This document shows, piece by piece, positions 15,670 through 26,008 of a DNA stretch of 64,000 nucleotides. The first letter of the stretch is position 1. Every line of letters starts with the position of its first letter. Below the pieces are notes generated by a model. It saw only the letters and a program-made list of their open reading frames with translations. It was not told the DNA's origin and made no database searches. Origin of the DNA: Nocardia asteroides (GTDB lineage: Bacteria; Actinomycetota; Actinomycetes; Mycobacteriales; Mycobacteriaceae); assembly GCF_021183625.1 (NCBI RefSeq), contig NZ_CP089214.1, positions 6,696,001 to 6,760,000 of the forward strand, read 5' to 3'. The position numbers and the translations under genes are program-made.

Positions 15670-16461
15670 GTGACCGGGGCGGCGCAGTGGGCACGCGGGG
15701 GGATGTCGATCGGCTCCGTGCTGGATCTGCTGCGCCCCGATTTCCCGGACATCACCATCTCCAAGATCCGCTTCCTGGAATCCGAGGGGCTCATCCGCCC
15801 CGAACGCACGCCGTCCGGGTACCGCCGCTTCTCGGTGGCGGACTGTGAACGGCTGCGCTTCGTGCTCACCGCGCAGCGGGACCAGTACCTCCCGCTCAAG
15901 GTGATCAAGGAGCAGCTGGAGGCGATCGACAGCGGCGCCGCGACGCTCGGCGTGCGGGAAGCGCGCGCGCGGGCCGCGGTGCCGGAGCGTCCGGCCGATC
16001 GCGCGCCGCGCGGTCCGGCGAGCGTGCCGCCGCCGCGCCGGCTCGGTATCGTTCCGGGGGAGATCAGCGCGGACGAGCTGCGAGTGGACCACGAGATCCG
16101 GGTGACGAGGGCCGACCTGTGCGCCCAGGCCGAGATCACCGATGCCTTCCTCAACGACCTGATCCGCGCCGGGCTGATCACGCCGGGCGCGGCGGGCTTC
16201 TTCGACGGCGACGCCGTCATCCTGGCGCGGGTCGCGCGCGCCATGGCCGAGTTCGGGCTGGAGGCCAGGCACCTGCGCGCCTTCAAGCTGGCCGCCGATC
16301 GGGAGGCCGCGCTGGTGGCCCAGATCGTCGCGCCGATCGCCAAGAGCAGGGACGCGGGCGCCAGGGCGCGCGCCGACGAGACCGTGCGCGAACTGGCCGC
16401 GCTCTCGCTCACCCTGCACGCCTGCCTGGTGAAAGCCGGCGTGCGCGCGCTCGGCAGCTGA
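15670..16461 (+). CDS. ftsR: MerR-family regulator, FtsR/Rv1828-like
   Basis: The N-terminal MerR winged helix (SIGSVLDLLRPDFPDITISKIRFLE, then RTPSGYRRFSVADCERL) is at about residues 12-75. A proline- and alanine-rich linker and a second, HTH-like C-terminal region (about 140-260) follow. No metal-binding cysteines are present. The Corynebacterium glutamicum orthologue FtsR activates ftsZ, and the M. tuberculosis counterpart is Rv1828. A role in cell-division gene expression is inferred from orthology and conserved neighbours. The start is GTG at 15670. Confidence 0.9.
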   Translation: MTGAAQWARGGMSIGSVLDLLRPDFPDITISKIRFLESEGLIRPERTPSGYRRFSVADCERLRFVLTAQRDQYLPLKVIKEQLEAIDSGAATLGVREARARAAVPERPADRAPRGPASVPPPRRLGIVPGEISADELRVDHEIRVTRADLCAQAEITDAFLNDLIRAGLITPGAAGFFDGDAVILARVARAMAEFGLEARHLRAFKLAADREAALVAQIVAPIAKSRDAGARARADETVRELAALSLTLHACLVKAGVRALGS

Positions 16462-16623
16462 CCCTCCCCGCGGAACCCCGGTCTTGCTGGGGCAACGCTC
16501 TTCCGGCGCGCCGCGCGCCGGATCCGGGCCATCGCGGTGCCGCTCGGAATTCGCTTAGACTCGTGGTGCGGCGAGCTCCGCGGCGTCATGCCGGTTGGCC
16601 GGCGAGGTATGGGAGGCAGTGCG

Positions 16624-17097
16624 ATGAGCGAAATGCGCGTGATCGGCATCCGTGTGGAGCAGCCACAGAACCAGCCCGTGCTGCTGCTCCGCGAGGTCTC
16701 CGGTGACCGGTACCTGCCGATCTGGATCGGGCAGGCCGAGGCCACCGCGATCGTGCTGGAGCAGGAGGGCGTGACGCCGATCCGGCCGCTCACCCACGAC
16801 CTGATCAAGCTCATCGTCTCCGGGCTCGGGCACACCCTCAAGGAGGTCCGCATCGTGGACCTGCAGGAGGGCACCTTCTACGCCGACCTGGTGTTCGACA
16901 ACGACAAGCGGATCTCGGCCCGCCCCTCGGACTCGGTGGCGATCGCGCTGCGCGTCGGCTGCCCGATCTACGCCGAGGAGCCGGTGCTGGAGGAGGCCGG
17001 GCTGGTGATGCCGGACGAGCGCGAGGACGAAGTCGAGAAATTCAAGGAATTCCTGGAGTCGGTTTCGCCCGATGATTTCAAGGCCACCGACAGCTGA
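16624..17097 (+). CDS. DUF151 bifunctional-nuclease family protein (Rv1829-like)
   Basis: The 157-residue protein contains the DUF151 domain over most of its length, with RYLPIWIGQAEATAI, IVDLQEGTFYADL and SARPSDSVAIALR. DUF151 proteins are called bifunctional nucleases from plant work; activity of bacterial members is poorly defined. The ATG at 16624 follows a GGGAGG ribosome binding site and gives a natural N-terminus (MSEMRVIGIRVEQP), so the longer frame from 16537 is rejected. A TAGACT -10-like hexamer at 16556-16561 would give a 5' leader of roughly 55 nt. It sits between two MerR genes as Rv1829 does. Confidence 0.92.
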   Translation: MSEMRVIGIRVEQPQNQPVLLLREVSGDRYLPIWIGQAEATAIVLEQEGVTPIRPLTHDLIKLIVSGLGHTLKEVRIVDLQEGTFYADLVFDNDKRISARPSDSVAIALRVGCPIYAEEPVLEEAGLVMPDEREDEVEKFKEFLESVSPDDFKATDS

Positions 17098-17105
17098 GCC
17101 GGAAA

Positions 17106-17135
17106 ATGTCTTGACCTGAGGTACAGGTCGAGACA
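17106..17135. promoter_or_regulatory. Long inverted repeat upstream of the resR/mcdR-like MerR gene
   Basis: Arms ATGTCTTGACCTG (17106-17118) and CAGGTCGAGACAT (17124-17136 region) flank a 5-nt centre, with a single mismatch. TTGACC within the left arm could be a -35 element. MerR regulators bind dyads of this kind overlapping their promoters, so autoregulation by the product of the gene at 17345, or binding by FtsR, is likely. The rest of the 17137-17344 leader shows no other element I can name. Confidence 0.6.
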
Positions 17136-17344
17136 TTGACCGCGCGTCGCGTTTGGTTCGATGATGCCCTTCCACCGAGAATCAGGAAGAGTAATCTCGA
17201 AAGTTGGATCGGGACCCCCAGGTGCGGGGGACCGGTGGTGACAAAGCCGGACGGTGACCGAAGCCGTGAGGTGAGTGCGGCTCGGTGCCGGAGTGCATCG
17301 GGTGCGCCGGTCGGGTGCGGCGTCGCGTAGCAAGGGAGTGGTCA

Positions 17345-17902
17345 GTGGCAGAGGAATCGCAGGACGCAGTACAGCCAGGCCTGTTTCCCGACGACACGGT
17401 GCCCGACGAGCTCGTCGGTTATCGCGTGCCCAGCGCCTGCCAGGTGGCCGGCATCACCTATCGACAGCTCGATTACTGGGCCAGAACCGGCCTGGTGGTG
17501 CCGTCCGTCCGCGGTGCGGCGGGCTCGGGAAGTCAGCGTCTCTATTCGTTCAAGGACATCCTGGTCCTGAAGATCGTGAAACGACTGCTCGACGCCGGTA
17601 TTTCCTTACAGAACATCCGGATCGCGGTCGATCATCTGCGCAGCAGGGGTGTGCGGGATCTGGCCGGGATCACGTTGTTCTCGGACGGGACGTCGGTCTA
17701 CGAATGCACGTCGGCCGAGGAGGTCGTCGATTTACTGCAGGGCGGGCAGGGCGTCTTCGGAATCGCGGTGAGCGGCGCCATGCGGGAGCTCTCCGGCGTG
17801 ATCGCCAACTTCCCGGCGGAGCGGGCCACCTCGGCCACCGACCGCCCGGAGGACGAGCTGGCGTACCGGCGCAAGGCGAAATTGAACCGCAAGACCGGCT
17901 GA
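17345..17902 (+). CDS. resR: MerR-family regulator, ResR/McdR (Rv1830)-like
   Basis: The 185-residue protein has a MerR winged helix at about residues 25-90 (YRVPSACQVAGITYRQLDYWARTGLV, then SQRLYSFKDILVLKIVKRLLDAG) and a C-terminal region of about 80 residues. The M. tuberculosis homologue Rv1830 is reported as a regulator of cell growth and division linked to antibiotic resilience. The GTG at 17345 is chosen because AAGGGAGTGG lies just upstream and because MAEESQDAVQPGLFPDD resembles mycobacterial N-termini. A 30-bp dyad lies 210 bp upstream. Confidence 0.9.
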   Translation: MAEESQDAVQPGLFPDDTVPDELVGYRVPSACQVAGITYRQLDYWARTGLVVPSVRGAAGSGSQRLYSFKDILVLKIVKRLLDAGISLQNIRIAVDHLRSRGVRDLAGITLFSDGTSVYECTSAEEVVDLLQGGQGVFGIAVSGAMRELSGVIANFPAERATSATDRPEDELAYRRKAKLNRKTG

Positions 17903-17950
17903 TCCGCGGGGGACGCGCGGCGCCGGCCCGGGCGGGCCGGCCGGTGCCGT

Positions 17951-17995
17951 GTCGGCGGGTGGTGCGTCGGCGGGTGGTGCGTCGGCAGGCGGTGC
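17951..17995 (+). repeat. Three tandem copies of a 15-bp repeat
   Basis: GTCGGCGGGTGGTGC occurs at 17951-17965 and 17966-17980, and a copy with two changes at 17981-17995. The array lies in the short gap between the MerR gene and the carboxypeptidase-like gene, just before the latter's ribosome binding site. It may be a variable-number repeat. Confidence 0.85.
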
Positions 17996-18019
17996 GGATC
18001 GGCAGGACAGAGGGGGGAC

Positions 18020-19372
18020 GTGAGCCAGGGGGACGTGATGGGGGTGGCCGAGGTCGTCGGCCGGATCGGCGTGATCGACGCCTTCCCCACGGTGGACGAG
18101 CTGTACGCCTTCGCCGACCGGCTGGCCGCCGCGCACCCGAGCCGGGTCCGGATCAGCGAGCTCGGCCGCTCCCGCGGCGGTGACCCGATCCGCGCGGTCC
18201 GCGTGGGGTCGGGCGGGCACAACATCCTGGTCTTCGGCAATCCGCACCCGAACGAGCCGATCGGCCTCGCCACCATCAGGCACCTGCTCGGCAGGCTGGC
18301 CGCGCCCGAGTCCGACTGCCTCGGCGCCACCTGGCACTTCGTGCTCTGCGTCGACCCGGACGGCACCCGGCTGAACGAGGAGTGGTACGCCGGGCCGCTC
18401 ACCCGCACCGCGGTCGCCAGGCACTTCTACCGCCCGCCCGCCGCCGAGCAGCCCGAGTGGTGCTTCCCGACCACCTGGCGCGGCACCGCGGTCGGGGTGC
18501 CGCTGCCGGAGACCGAGGCGCTGATGGCGCTCATCGACCGCACCGAGCCCGCGCTCATCGCCTCGCTGCACAACGCCGAGTTCGGCGGCGGTTTCTTCTA
18601 CACCACCGGCGGCGACCCGGGCTACTGGTCGGCGCTCACCGCGCTGCTCGACGCCGCCGGGCTGCCGCTGCACCGGGGCGAGCCGGACTCGCCGGGGGCG
18701 CGGGTGTGGGCGCCAGGCGTCTTCGAGCTGCCGCCCTTCGGGCAGATGGCCGATGTCCTCGCCGCCGCGGGCGTGGAGCCGGTGGCGGCGCTCGGCGGCG
18801 GGGGCAGCCGCGACTACTCGGCCCGGTTCGGCTCCGCGCTGCTGGTCAGCGAGTTGCCGCTGTGGATCGACCCGCGGGTCACCGACCGCACCCCCGGCGA
18901 CCGCTCGCTGGCCGCGGTACTCGCCGCCACCGCCGCCGACTACCGGGAGACCGCCACCGTCGTCGCCGCGGTGCTGCACCGGCTGGAGGGGGAGCTGAGC
19001 GGGCGCAGCCCGTTCGAGCGGGCGGTGCGCGCGGTGCTCGGCAACATCCCCGGGCTGGCCGCGGCCAAGGAGGCGCTCGGCCGCGAGCGGCCGGCCACGC
19101 TCGGCGAGATCTTCGTGGAGAAGTACGTCTGGACCGGCATGCTCCGGCTGCGGGTCGGCGGCATGCTCAGCAGGTTGCTGGCCGCCGAGGCCGGGCGCTC
19201 GCCGCTGGTCGCGGCCGAGCGGGACCGGTTCGCCGAGGTCTTCGCACAGTGGTGCGCGGCGATCGACACCTCCGCGCCGGGGTGCCGGGTGCCGATCGAC
19301 CGGCTGGTCGCGGTGCAGGCGGCGGCCGTCGTGCTCGCCGCGGGCAGGGTCCGGGCCGGTCTGCCGGTCTGA
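18020..19372 (+). CDS. M14-family zinc carboxypeptidase-like protein
   Basis: The 450-residue protein has the M14 metallopeptidase zinc triad: H76 and E79 in NPHPNEPIG and H184 in SLHNAEFG. No signal peptide is visible, so it should be cytoplasmic. The domain covers roughly residues 25-300, and a C-terminal region of about 120 residues has no recognisable motif. The substrate could be a peptide, an acylated amino acid or a peptidoglycan fragment; nothing here decides. The GTG start follows a strong GAGGGGGGAC ribosome binding site. It lies between the MerR gene and the glycine riboswitch, where M. tuberculosis has the unrelated Rv1831, as I recall. Confidence 0.75.
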   Translation: MSQGDVMGVAEVVGRIGVIDAFPTVDELYAFADRLAAAHPSRVRISELGRSRGGDPIRAVRVGSGGHNILVFGNPHPNEPIGLATIRHLLGRLAAPESDCLGATWHFVLCVDPDGTRLNEEWYAGPLTRTAVARHFYRPPAAEQPEWCFPTTWRGTAVGVPLPETEALMALIDRTEPALIASLHNAEFGGGFFYTTGGDPGYWSALTALLDAAGLPLHRGEPDSPGARVWAPGVFELPPFGQMADVLAAAGVEPVAALGGGGSRDYSARFGSALLVSELPLWIDPRVTDRTPGDRSLAAVLAATAADYRETATVVAAVLHRLEGELSGRSPFERAVRAVLGNIPGLAAAKEALGRERPATLGEIFVEKYVWTGMLRLRVGGMLSRLLAAEAGRSPLVAAERDRFAEVFAQWCAAIDTSAPGCRVPIDRLVAVQAAAVVLAAGRVRAGLPV

Positions 19373-19434
19373 CGTCGAGCGTGACGAGCGCTACACCCCG
19401 GCCCGGCGGAGCCGCCGGTGACCGCGCGGCGGCT

Positions 19435-19440
19435 TAGAAT
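19435..19440 (+). promoter_or_regulatory. -10 hexamer TAGAAT upstream of the glycine riboswitch
   Basis: TAGAAT lies about 15-20 bp before the first aptamer, so the transcript would start close to the 5' end of the riboswitch. No convincing -35 is visible. Confidence 0.5.
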
Positions 19441-19454
19441 GGCGGGGCGTCGTC

Positions 19455-19650
19455 GCCGTGCGGGAGAGTTCCGGACCGACGAGGTCCGGGCGCCGAAGGA
19501 GCAGCACCTCCCCGTCAATCTCTCAGGCACCAGGGACCGTGCGGTCACCGACGCCTCTGGAAAGCGGTGGCCGCGCGCCGCCCGCCCATGGGGAAAGGGG
19601 CCGGACCCGGCCACCGAATCTCTCAGGCACCACGACAGAGGGGGAGGGCC
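19455..19650 (+). promoter_or_regulatory. Tandem glycine riboswitch controlling gcvP
   Basis: Two consecutive glycine aptamers are recognisable by their conserved blocks. The first has CGGGAGAGTTCC, GCGCCGAAGGAGCA and CAATCTCTCAGGCACC (about 19460-19532). The second has CTCTGGAAAGCGG, CATGGGGAAAGG and GAATCTCTCAGGCACC (about 19554-19632), followed by GACAGAGGGGGAG. Glycine binding normally turns expression on, so that glycine cleavage is made only when glycine is plentiful. The element ends about 25 nt before the GTG start of gcvP; no clear intrinsic terminator follows the second aptamer, so control may be translational. Confidence 0.95.
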
Positions 19651-19674
19651 CACCGCCCGACCCCTGGAGTTGCC

Positions 19675-22473
<2,799 letters not shown>

Positions 22474-22516
22474 TCGCCCTCGCCGCCCGCGCTGGAATCC
22501 GGGGCGCCGGTGCGGG

Positions 22517-24178
22517 TCAGGGGTTGGTGAGCGCCTGCACGACGGCGGTGCCGAACTTGAGGTCGTTCGTGGAGGGGACGGTGGCGTAGGTGCCGCCGGT
22601 GTTCGCGGCCAGGGTGCGCAGCGTGTCGCCGTCGCCGGTGCCGATGACGACCACGTCGATCCGCACCGGCGCCGCCCCGCCCGCCTCGGCGATCCGGGAG
22701 AGCAGCTGCGCGCCGGTGATCGCGGAGTCGTCGTCCGGGCCGTCGGTGATCAGCAGGATCGAGTTGGTGCGGCCGGCGGCCGGCTTTCCCGCCACCTCCT
22801 GGTAGGCGGCGAGCACGGTCGGGTACGCCTGATCGGTCTTGGTCTCGGACGGCTTGACCGCGCCGAGCGCGGTGTCCAGGCTGCTGCGCTGGGTGTCGGT
22901 GAGCGCGGCGGTCGGGGTCTGCACCTGGTACGGCTTGCTGCCGTCCAGGTTCTTGCCGAAGGTCCAGACGCCGAGCCCGAAGTCCGGCGGCAGCGTGGTG
23001 AGCGACGAGCGCAGCGCGGCCAGCGCGTTCGCCAGCCGGGTCATCGTGCCCTCCCTGGTGCCCATGGAGGACGAGACGTCGAGCAGCACCGTCGTGCTCA
23101 CGCCGAGCACCGGGTTCTCGAGGGTCTGCCGCACGGCGTCGAGCGTGGCCCGGTCCGGCGCGGGCGCGGCCATGGGCGCGGTGAACCCGGCCTGGGCGAG
23201 CAGCACGGACTGCGCGGGGGCGCGCAGGTAGTCGGTGAAGAGCCCGGCGATCAGGTTCTCGGTCTCGTCCACCCAGGCGCCGGTCATCAGCGCGGCCGGG
23301 TAGTCGGCCAGCGGCGCGGCCCCGATCGGCCGGTAGACCGCGGCCCCCGCCTGGGCCTTGACCTGCTGCTCGGTCGCGGCGACGGCGTGCACCGGCGCGT
23401 CCGGGTTCTCGGCGGCGGCCTGGACGAGCGCGGTCAGCGGGTCGGCGGACTGCGGCGCGTCGGCGGCGAGCACCGAGATGGCGGAGACCACCTGACCGGT
23501 CTTCGCGGCCTCGACGGTGAGCGGGTCGACGCCGGAGAGCGAGGAGCCGACGGCGACCGCCGCCGCGGTCGCGGTGTCGCCCGCGGGCAGCGCCATGCGC
23601 AGCCCGCCCCAGCCGCTCAGCCCGATCTCGCTCAGCGACCCCTGCTGCAGCCGGGGCAGATCCGACCAGGCAGCCTTGGCCTGGTCGAGCGCGGCGCGCA
23701 GCGGCTCGGAAACGGCGAGCACGATGGCGCTGGTCGCCACCGAGGTGGGGTTGCCCTCGATCAATCCAGGCACCCGGACCGCCTCGACCGAGCGGGTGGA
23801 GTCCGGGATCCAGAGCGCGGGCTGCGCCCCGAGCGGCGAGGTCCAGGTGCCCGCGGCGAGCGCGGCGGCCACGTCGGCGGAGGCGCGCGCCGTCACGTGC
23901 ACCTCGGCGCAGTGGTCGCGCACCCGCGGCGCGGTGGCGTTGTATCGGTCGGCGACGGCGCGGACCGGGTCGGCCAGCACCGGGTCGACCGTCACGTCCA
24001 GCGTGGCGGTGCCCTCCACGCACTCCGCGGCGGCGGCGGTGTCGCGGCTGTCACCGCTTTCGCGCAGCTGGAGGTAGCCGACGACCGCCGCGATCAGCAC
24101 CACCACCGCCACGATCACGGCGATGACGCCCGCGCTGACGCCCCGCGAACCGGATTCGCTGCTGCGATGAGTTCCCAC
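22517..24178 (-). CDS. Membrane-anchored substrate-binding plus VWA domain protein
   Basis: A single N-terminal hydrophobic helix (AGVIAVIVAVVVLIAAVVGYL) anchors a large extracytoplasmic part. Residues of about 50-330 resemble an ABC-type solute-binding protein (VTVDPVLADPVRAVADRYN, then AALWIPDSTR-like text). The C-terminal 200 residues form a von Willebrand A domain with an intact MIDAS, DVSSSMG, plus LLITDGPDDD. Similar fusions occur in other actinobacteria without a defined role. The GTG at 24178 is chosen because a TAGACT hexamer (24187-24192) lies 8 nt before it, suggesting a leaderless mRNA. The frame is open 22 codons further upstream, so a longer form cannot be excluded. It converges with gcvP. 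Confidence 0.8.
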   Translation of the reverse strand: MGTHRSSESGSRGVSAGVIAVIVAVVVLIAAVVGYLQLRESGDSRDTAAAAECVEGTATLDVTVDPVLADPVRAVADRYNATAPRVRDHCAEVHVTARASADVAAALAAGTWTSPLGAQPALWIPDSTRSVEAVRVPGLIEGNPTSVATSAIVLAVSEPLRAALDQAKAAWSDLPRLQQGSLSEIGLSGWGGLRMALPAGDTATAAAVAVGSSLSGVDPLTVEAAKTGQVVSAISVLAADAPQSADPLTALVQAAAENPDAPVHAVAATEQQVKAQAGAAVYRPIGAAPLADYPAALMTGAWVDETENLIAGLFTDYLRAPAQSVLLAQAGFTAPMAAPAPDRATLDAVRQTLENPVLGVSTTVLLDVSSSMGTREGTMTRLANALAALRSSLTTLPPDFGLGVWTFGKNLDGSKPYQVQTPTAALTDTQRSSLDTALGAVKPSETKTDQAYPTVLAAYQEVAGKPAAGRTNSILLITDGPDDDSAITGAQLLSRIAEAGGAAPVRIDVVVIGTGDGDTLRTLAANTGGTYATVPSTNDLKFGTAVVQALTNP

Positions 24179-24248
24179 GGAGCGGGAGTCTATGTGGCGG
24201 ACAGGGGTGCGCGCCGCCGCCGGTGTTCCGGCGGCGGCGCGCACCGTT

Positions 24249-24518
24249 TCACTCCCGCACGAGCCGGCCGCGGTCGTACTCGCGCCCGCCCCAGACCCCG
24301 GACTGGCCGGTGTCCGCGGCGAACTCCGCGCACCCGGCGCGGATCGGGCAGCCCGCGCAGATCGCGCGGGCGTAGCCGAAGTCGTCCGACGGGTACGGGA
24401 ACCACGCCTCGTGGTTCGGATCGCCCCGGCAGGCGGCCCGGTGCCAGCCCCGCGCGTCCGAGAGCGGGAGCAGTGTGGCCAGGGTGGTGGTGACGGCGGT
24501 TGCGGTGTTCATGGTCAC
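24249..24518 (-). CDS. WhiB-family iron-sulfur transcription factor
   Basis: The 89-residue protein has the four WhiB cysteines, C30, C54, C57 and C63 (ACRG, CAGCPIRAGC), that hold a [4Fe-4S] cluster, followed by the GVWGG turn and a basic end (REYDRGR) that contacts DNA with the sigma factor. Either GTG at 24518 or ATG at 24512 could start translation; both follow AAGGAGAAGG. It is 21 bp downstream of the HNH gene on the same strand and probably shares its transcript. The exact WhiB subclass is not clear from this sequence. Confidence 0.93.
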   Translation of the reverse strand: MTMNTATAVTTTLATLLPLSDARGWHRAACRGDPNHEAWFPYPSDDFGYARAICAGCPIRAGCAEFAADTGQSGVWGGREYDRGRLVRE

Positions 24519-24539
24519 GTCCTTCTCCTTTCTCGGTGG

Positions 24540-25082
24540 TCACTCGGCGAGCCGGCGCCAGATGTCGCGCTGCCGCTTGGCCAGCGGGTCGGGGGCCTTC
24601 GGTTGCCAGAGCAGCGTCAGCCCCGCCTCCTCCGGCGTCCGGTCTGCCTTGGCGGTGTTGCAGGGCGCGCAGCAGGCGACGAGGTTGGCCCAGGTGTTCG
24701 GGCCGCCCCTGCTGCGCGGCCGGATGTGGTCGACGGTGTGCGCCCGCGCGCCGCAGTAGCCGCAGCGCCGGTCGTCCCGGCGCAGCACACCGGCCGCGGT
24801 CGCCTGGCTCTCGTCGTGCACGGCGGGCCGCTGCGCCACGTGCACGTACCGCAGCAGCCGGATCGTCTCCGGCAGCGCGATCTCGTGGCGCTGCGAGCGG
24901 ATCGGGAAGTAGGGCTCGCGGGCGAACATGGCCTCCGCCGCCCCGGCCAGCACCAGGGTGACGGCGCGGTCGGCGGTGACCTCGTGCAGCGCCTGGTAGC
25001 TGGCGTTCAGCACGAGCACGCTGGCGTGGATCCAGTTCTCGACGGTGGGCGGGGGGTGCGAACGGACGACGGAGAGCGTCAT
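24540..25082 (-). CDS. HNH endonuclease family protein
   Basis: The 180-residue protein ends in an HNH/McrA-type zinc nuclease motif: CGYCG, TVDHIRPRSRGG, NLVACCAPCNTAK. The N-terminal half carries LVLNASYQALHEVTADRAV, a module common to many small actinobacterial HNH proteins of unknown role. A GAAGG ribosome binding site lies about 9 nt before the ATG at 25082. It is followed by the WhiB gene and preceded by a small ORF on the same strand (25133-25282). Confidence 0.9.
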   Translation of the reverse strand: MTLSVVRSHPPPTVENWIHASVLVLNASYQALHEVTADRAVTLVLAGAAEAMFAREPYFPIRSQRHEIALPETIRLLRYVHVAQRPAVHDESQATAAGVLRRDDRRCGYCGARAHTVDHIRPRSRGGPNTWANLVACCAPCNTAKADRTPEEAGLTLLWQPKAPDPLAKRQRDIWRRLAE

Positions 25083-25132
25083 GGGACACCGGCCTTCGGG
25101 GTCGGGCGAGCGAAAGGGGGAGAGGGGCGCGG

Positions 25133-25282
25133 TCAGACGGCCGGGTGAAGACCCGGAATGCCGTACTGCTGCCGCCGGAGGCCGGGCGGTGTCCGTGATT
25201 CGGTGCCCGGCGATGCCTCGGACAGGCGACGGCCGTCACGATGCACACCGCGCATCCCGTCTCCGGAATTGCTGTCGATCAC
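25133..25282 (-). CDS. Small ORF with near-perfect Shine-Dalgarno, upstream of HNH-WhiB genes
   Basis: A 49-codon frame starts with GTG at 25282. It is preceded by AAAAGGAGGTGA, an almost ideal complement of the 16S rRNA tail, with about 6 nt spacing. The product is polar and basic, with SPGTESRTPPGLRRQQYG near the end and no hydrophobic segment. The stop is 50 nt before the HNH start. It may be a leader peptide or a small protein of the HNH-WhiB operon. I do not recognise it. The remaining parts of the 25083-25409 gap show no other gene or clear promoter. Confidence 0.5.
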   Translation of the reverse strand: MIDSNSGDGMRGVHRDGRRLSEASPGTESRTPPGLRRQQYGIPGLHPAV

Positions 25283-25409
25283 GGCCGTCACCTCCTTTTC
25301 GCTCGCTCGTTCCGCCCGATCGGCGGTATGGGGACATGGTGGCACACCGGCTCGGCGGCTGTCCGCTCATTTTTCCCGCCGGAGAGCTGCCGCCGCAGCG
25401 GCTCCCGGG

Positions 25410-25943
25410 TCAGGCCGGGCGCAGCTCGGCGGCGCCGAAGGAGACGTCGAAGCGGTCGCACCAGATGGCGATGCTGGTCAGTGCGGCGAGGTCGGTCTCC
25501 GGCGGGATCGGGTAGTTCTGGTTGCCGCGGTTGCCCGCGAGCGCGCCGAGGTCGGTGTGCGCGCCGTCATCGAAGACGAACCAGCCGTCCGTGCCCGGCA
25601 GGACCGGGGCGTCGGTGAGCCAGACGTGCAGGTCAGGGCCGTTGGAGGTGTCCAGGTTCTCCAGTCGGAGCACCCGGCTGCCGTCCGGGAGCGCGATGAC
25701 CACCGCGGAGCCGGTGGTGTCGTGCTCGTGTGCCACGAAGTCGCCGCGGGCGAGCAGCCGGGGCTGCGCGTCCGCGGCGCCGGAGCCGTTGCCCGGCACG
25801 GTCGGCGCCGCCTCGTTCACGGTGGTGTTCGTGACCAGCCGCCACGGCTGGAACAGGGCGAGCCCGGCGCCGGCGCCGATCCCGAGAACGCCGACGGCGA
25901 TCCAGGTGAGCGGCTTGCGGGCGAGGGCGCGGATGCGGGACAC
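25410..25943 (-). CDS. Membrane-anchored DM13-domain protein
   Basis: The 177-residue protein has an N-terminal anchor helix (TWIAVGVLGIGAGAGLALF, about residues 13-31). A DM13 domain follows at about 65-175, with LRLENLDTSNGPDLHVWL, NRGNQNYPIPPETDL and the conserved cysteine in IWCDRFDVSFGAA. DM13 domains are proposed to take part in electron transfer or hydroxylation at the cell surface; this is prediction only. The GTG at 25943 opens the frame at a typical basic n-region (MSRIRALARK). It stands alone between the HNH and ku genes. Confidence 0.88.
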   Translation of the reverse strand: MSRIRALARKPLTWIAVGVLGIGAGAGLALFQPWRLVTNTTVNEAAPTVPGNGSGAADAQPRLLARGDFVAHEHDTTGSAVVIALPDGSRVLRLENLDTSNGPDLHVWLTDAPVLPGTDGWFVFDDGAHTDLGALAGNRGNQNYPIPPETDLAALTSIAIWCDRFDVSFGAAELRPA

Positions 25944-26008
25944 GGAGCCTCCTGCCGACGTCGTGACCTCCCGACCCTAGCGAACCGGCCGCCGCGGCGG
26001 CGGAATCG

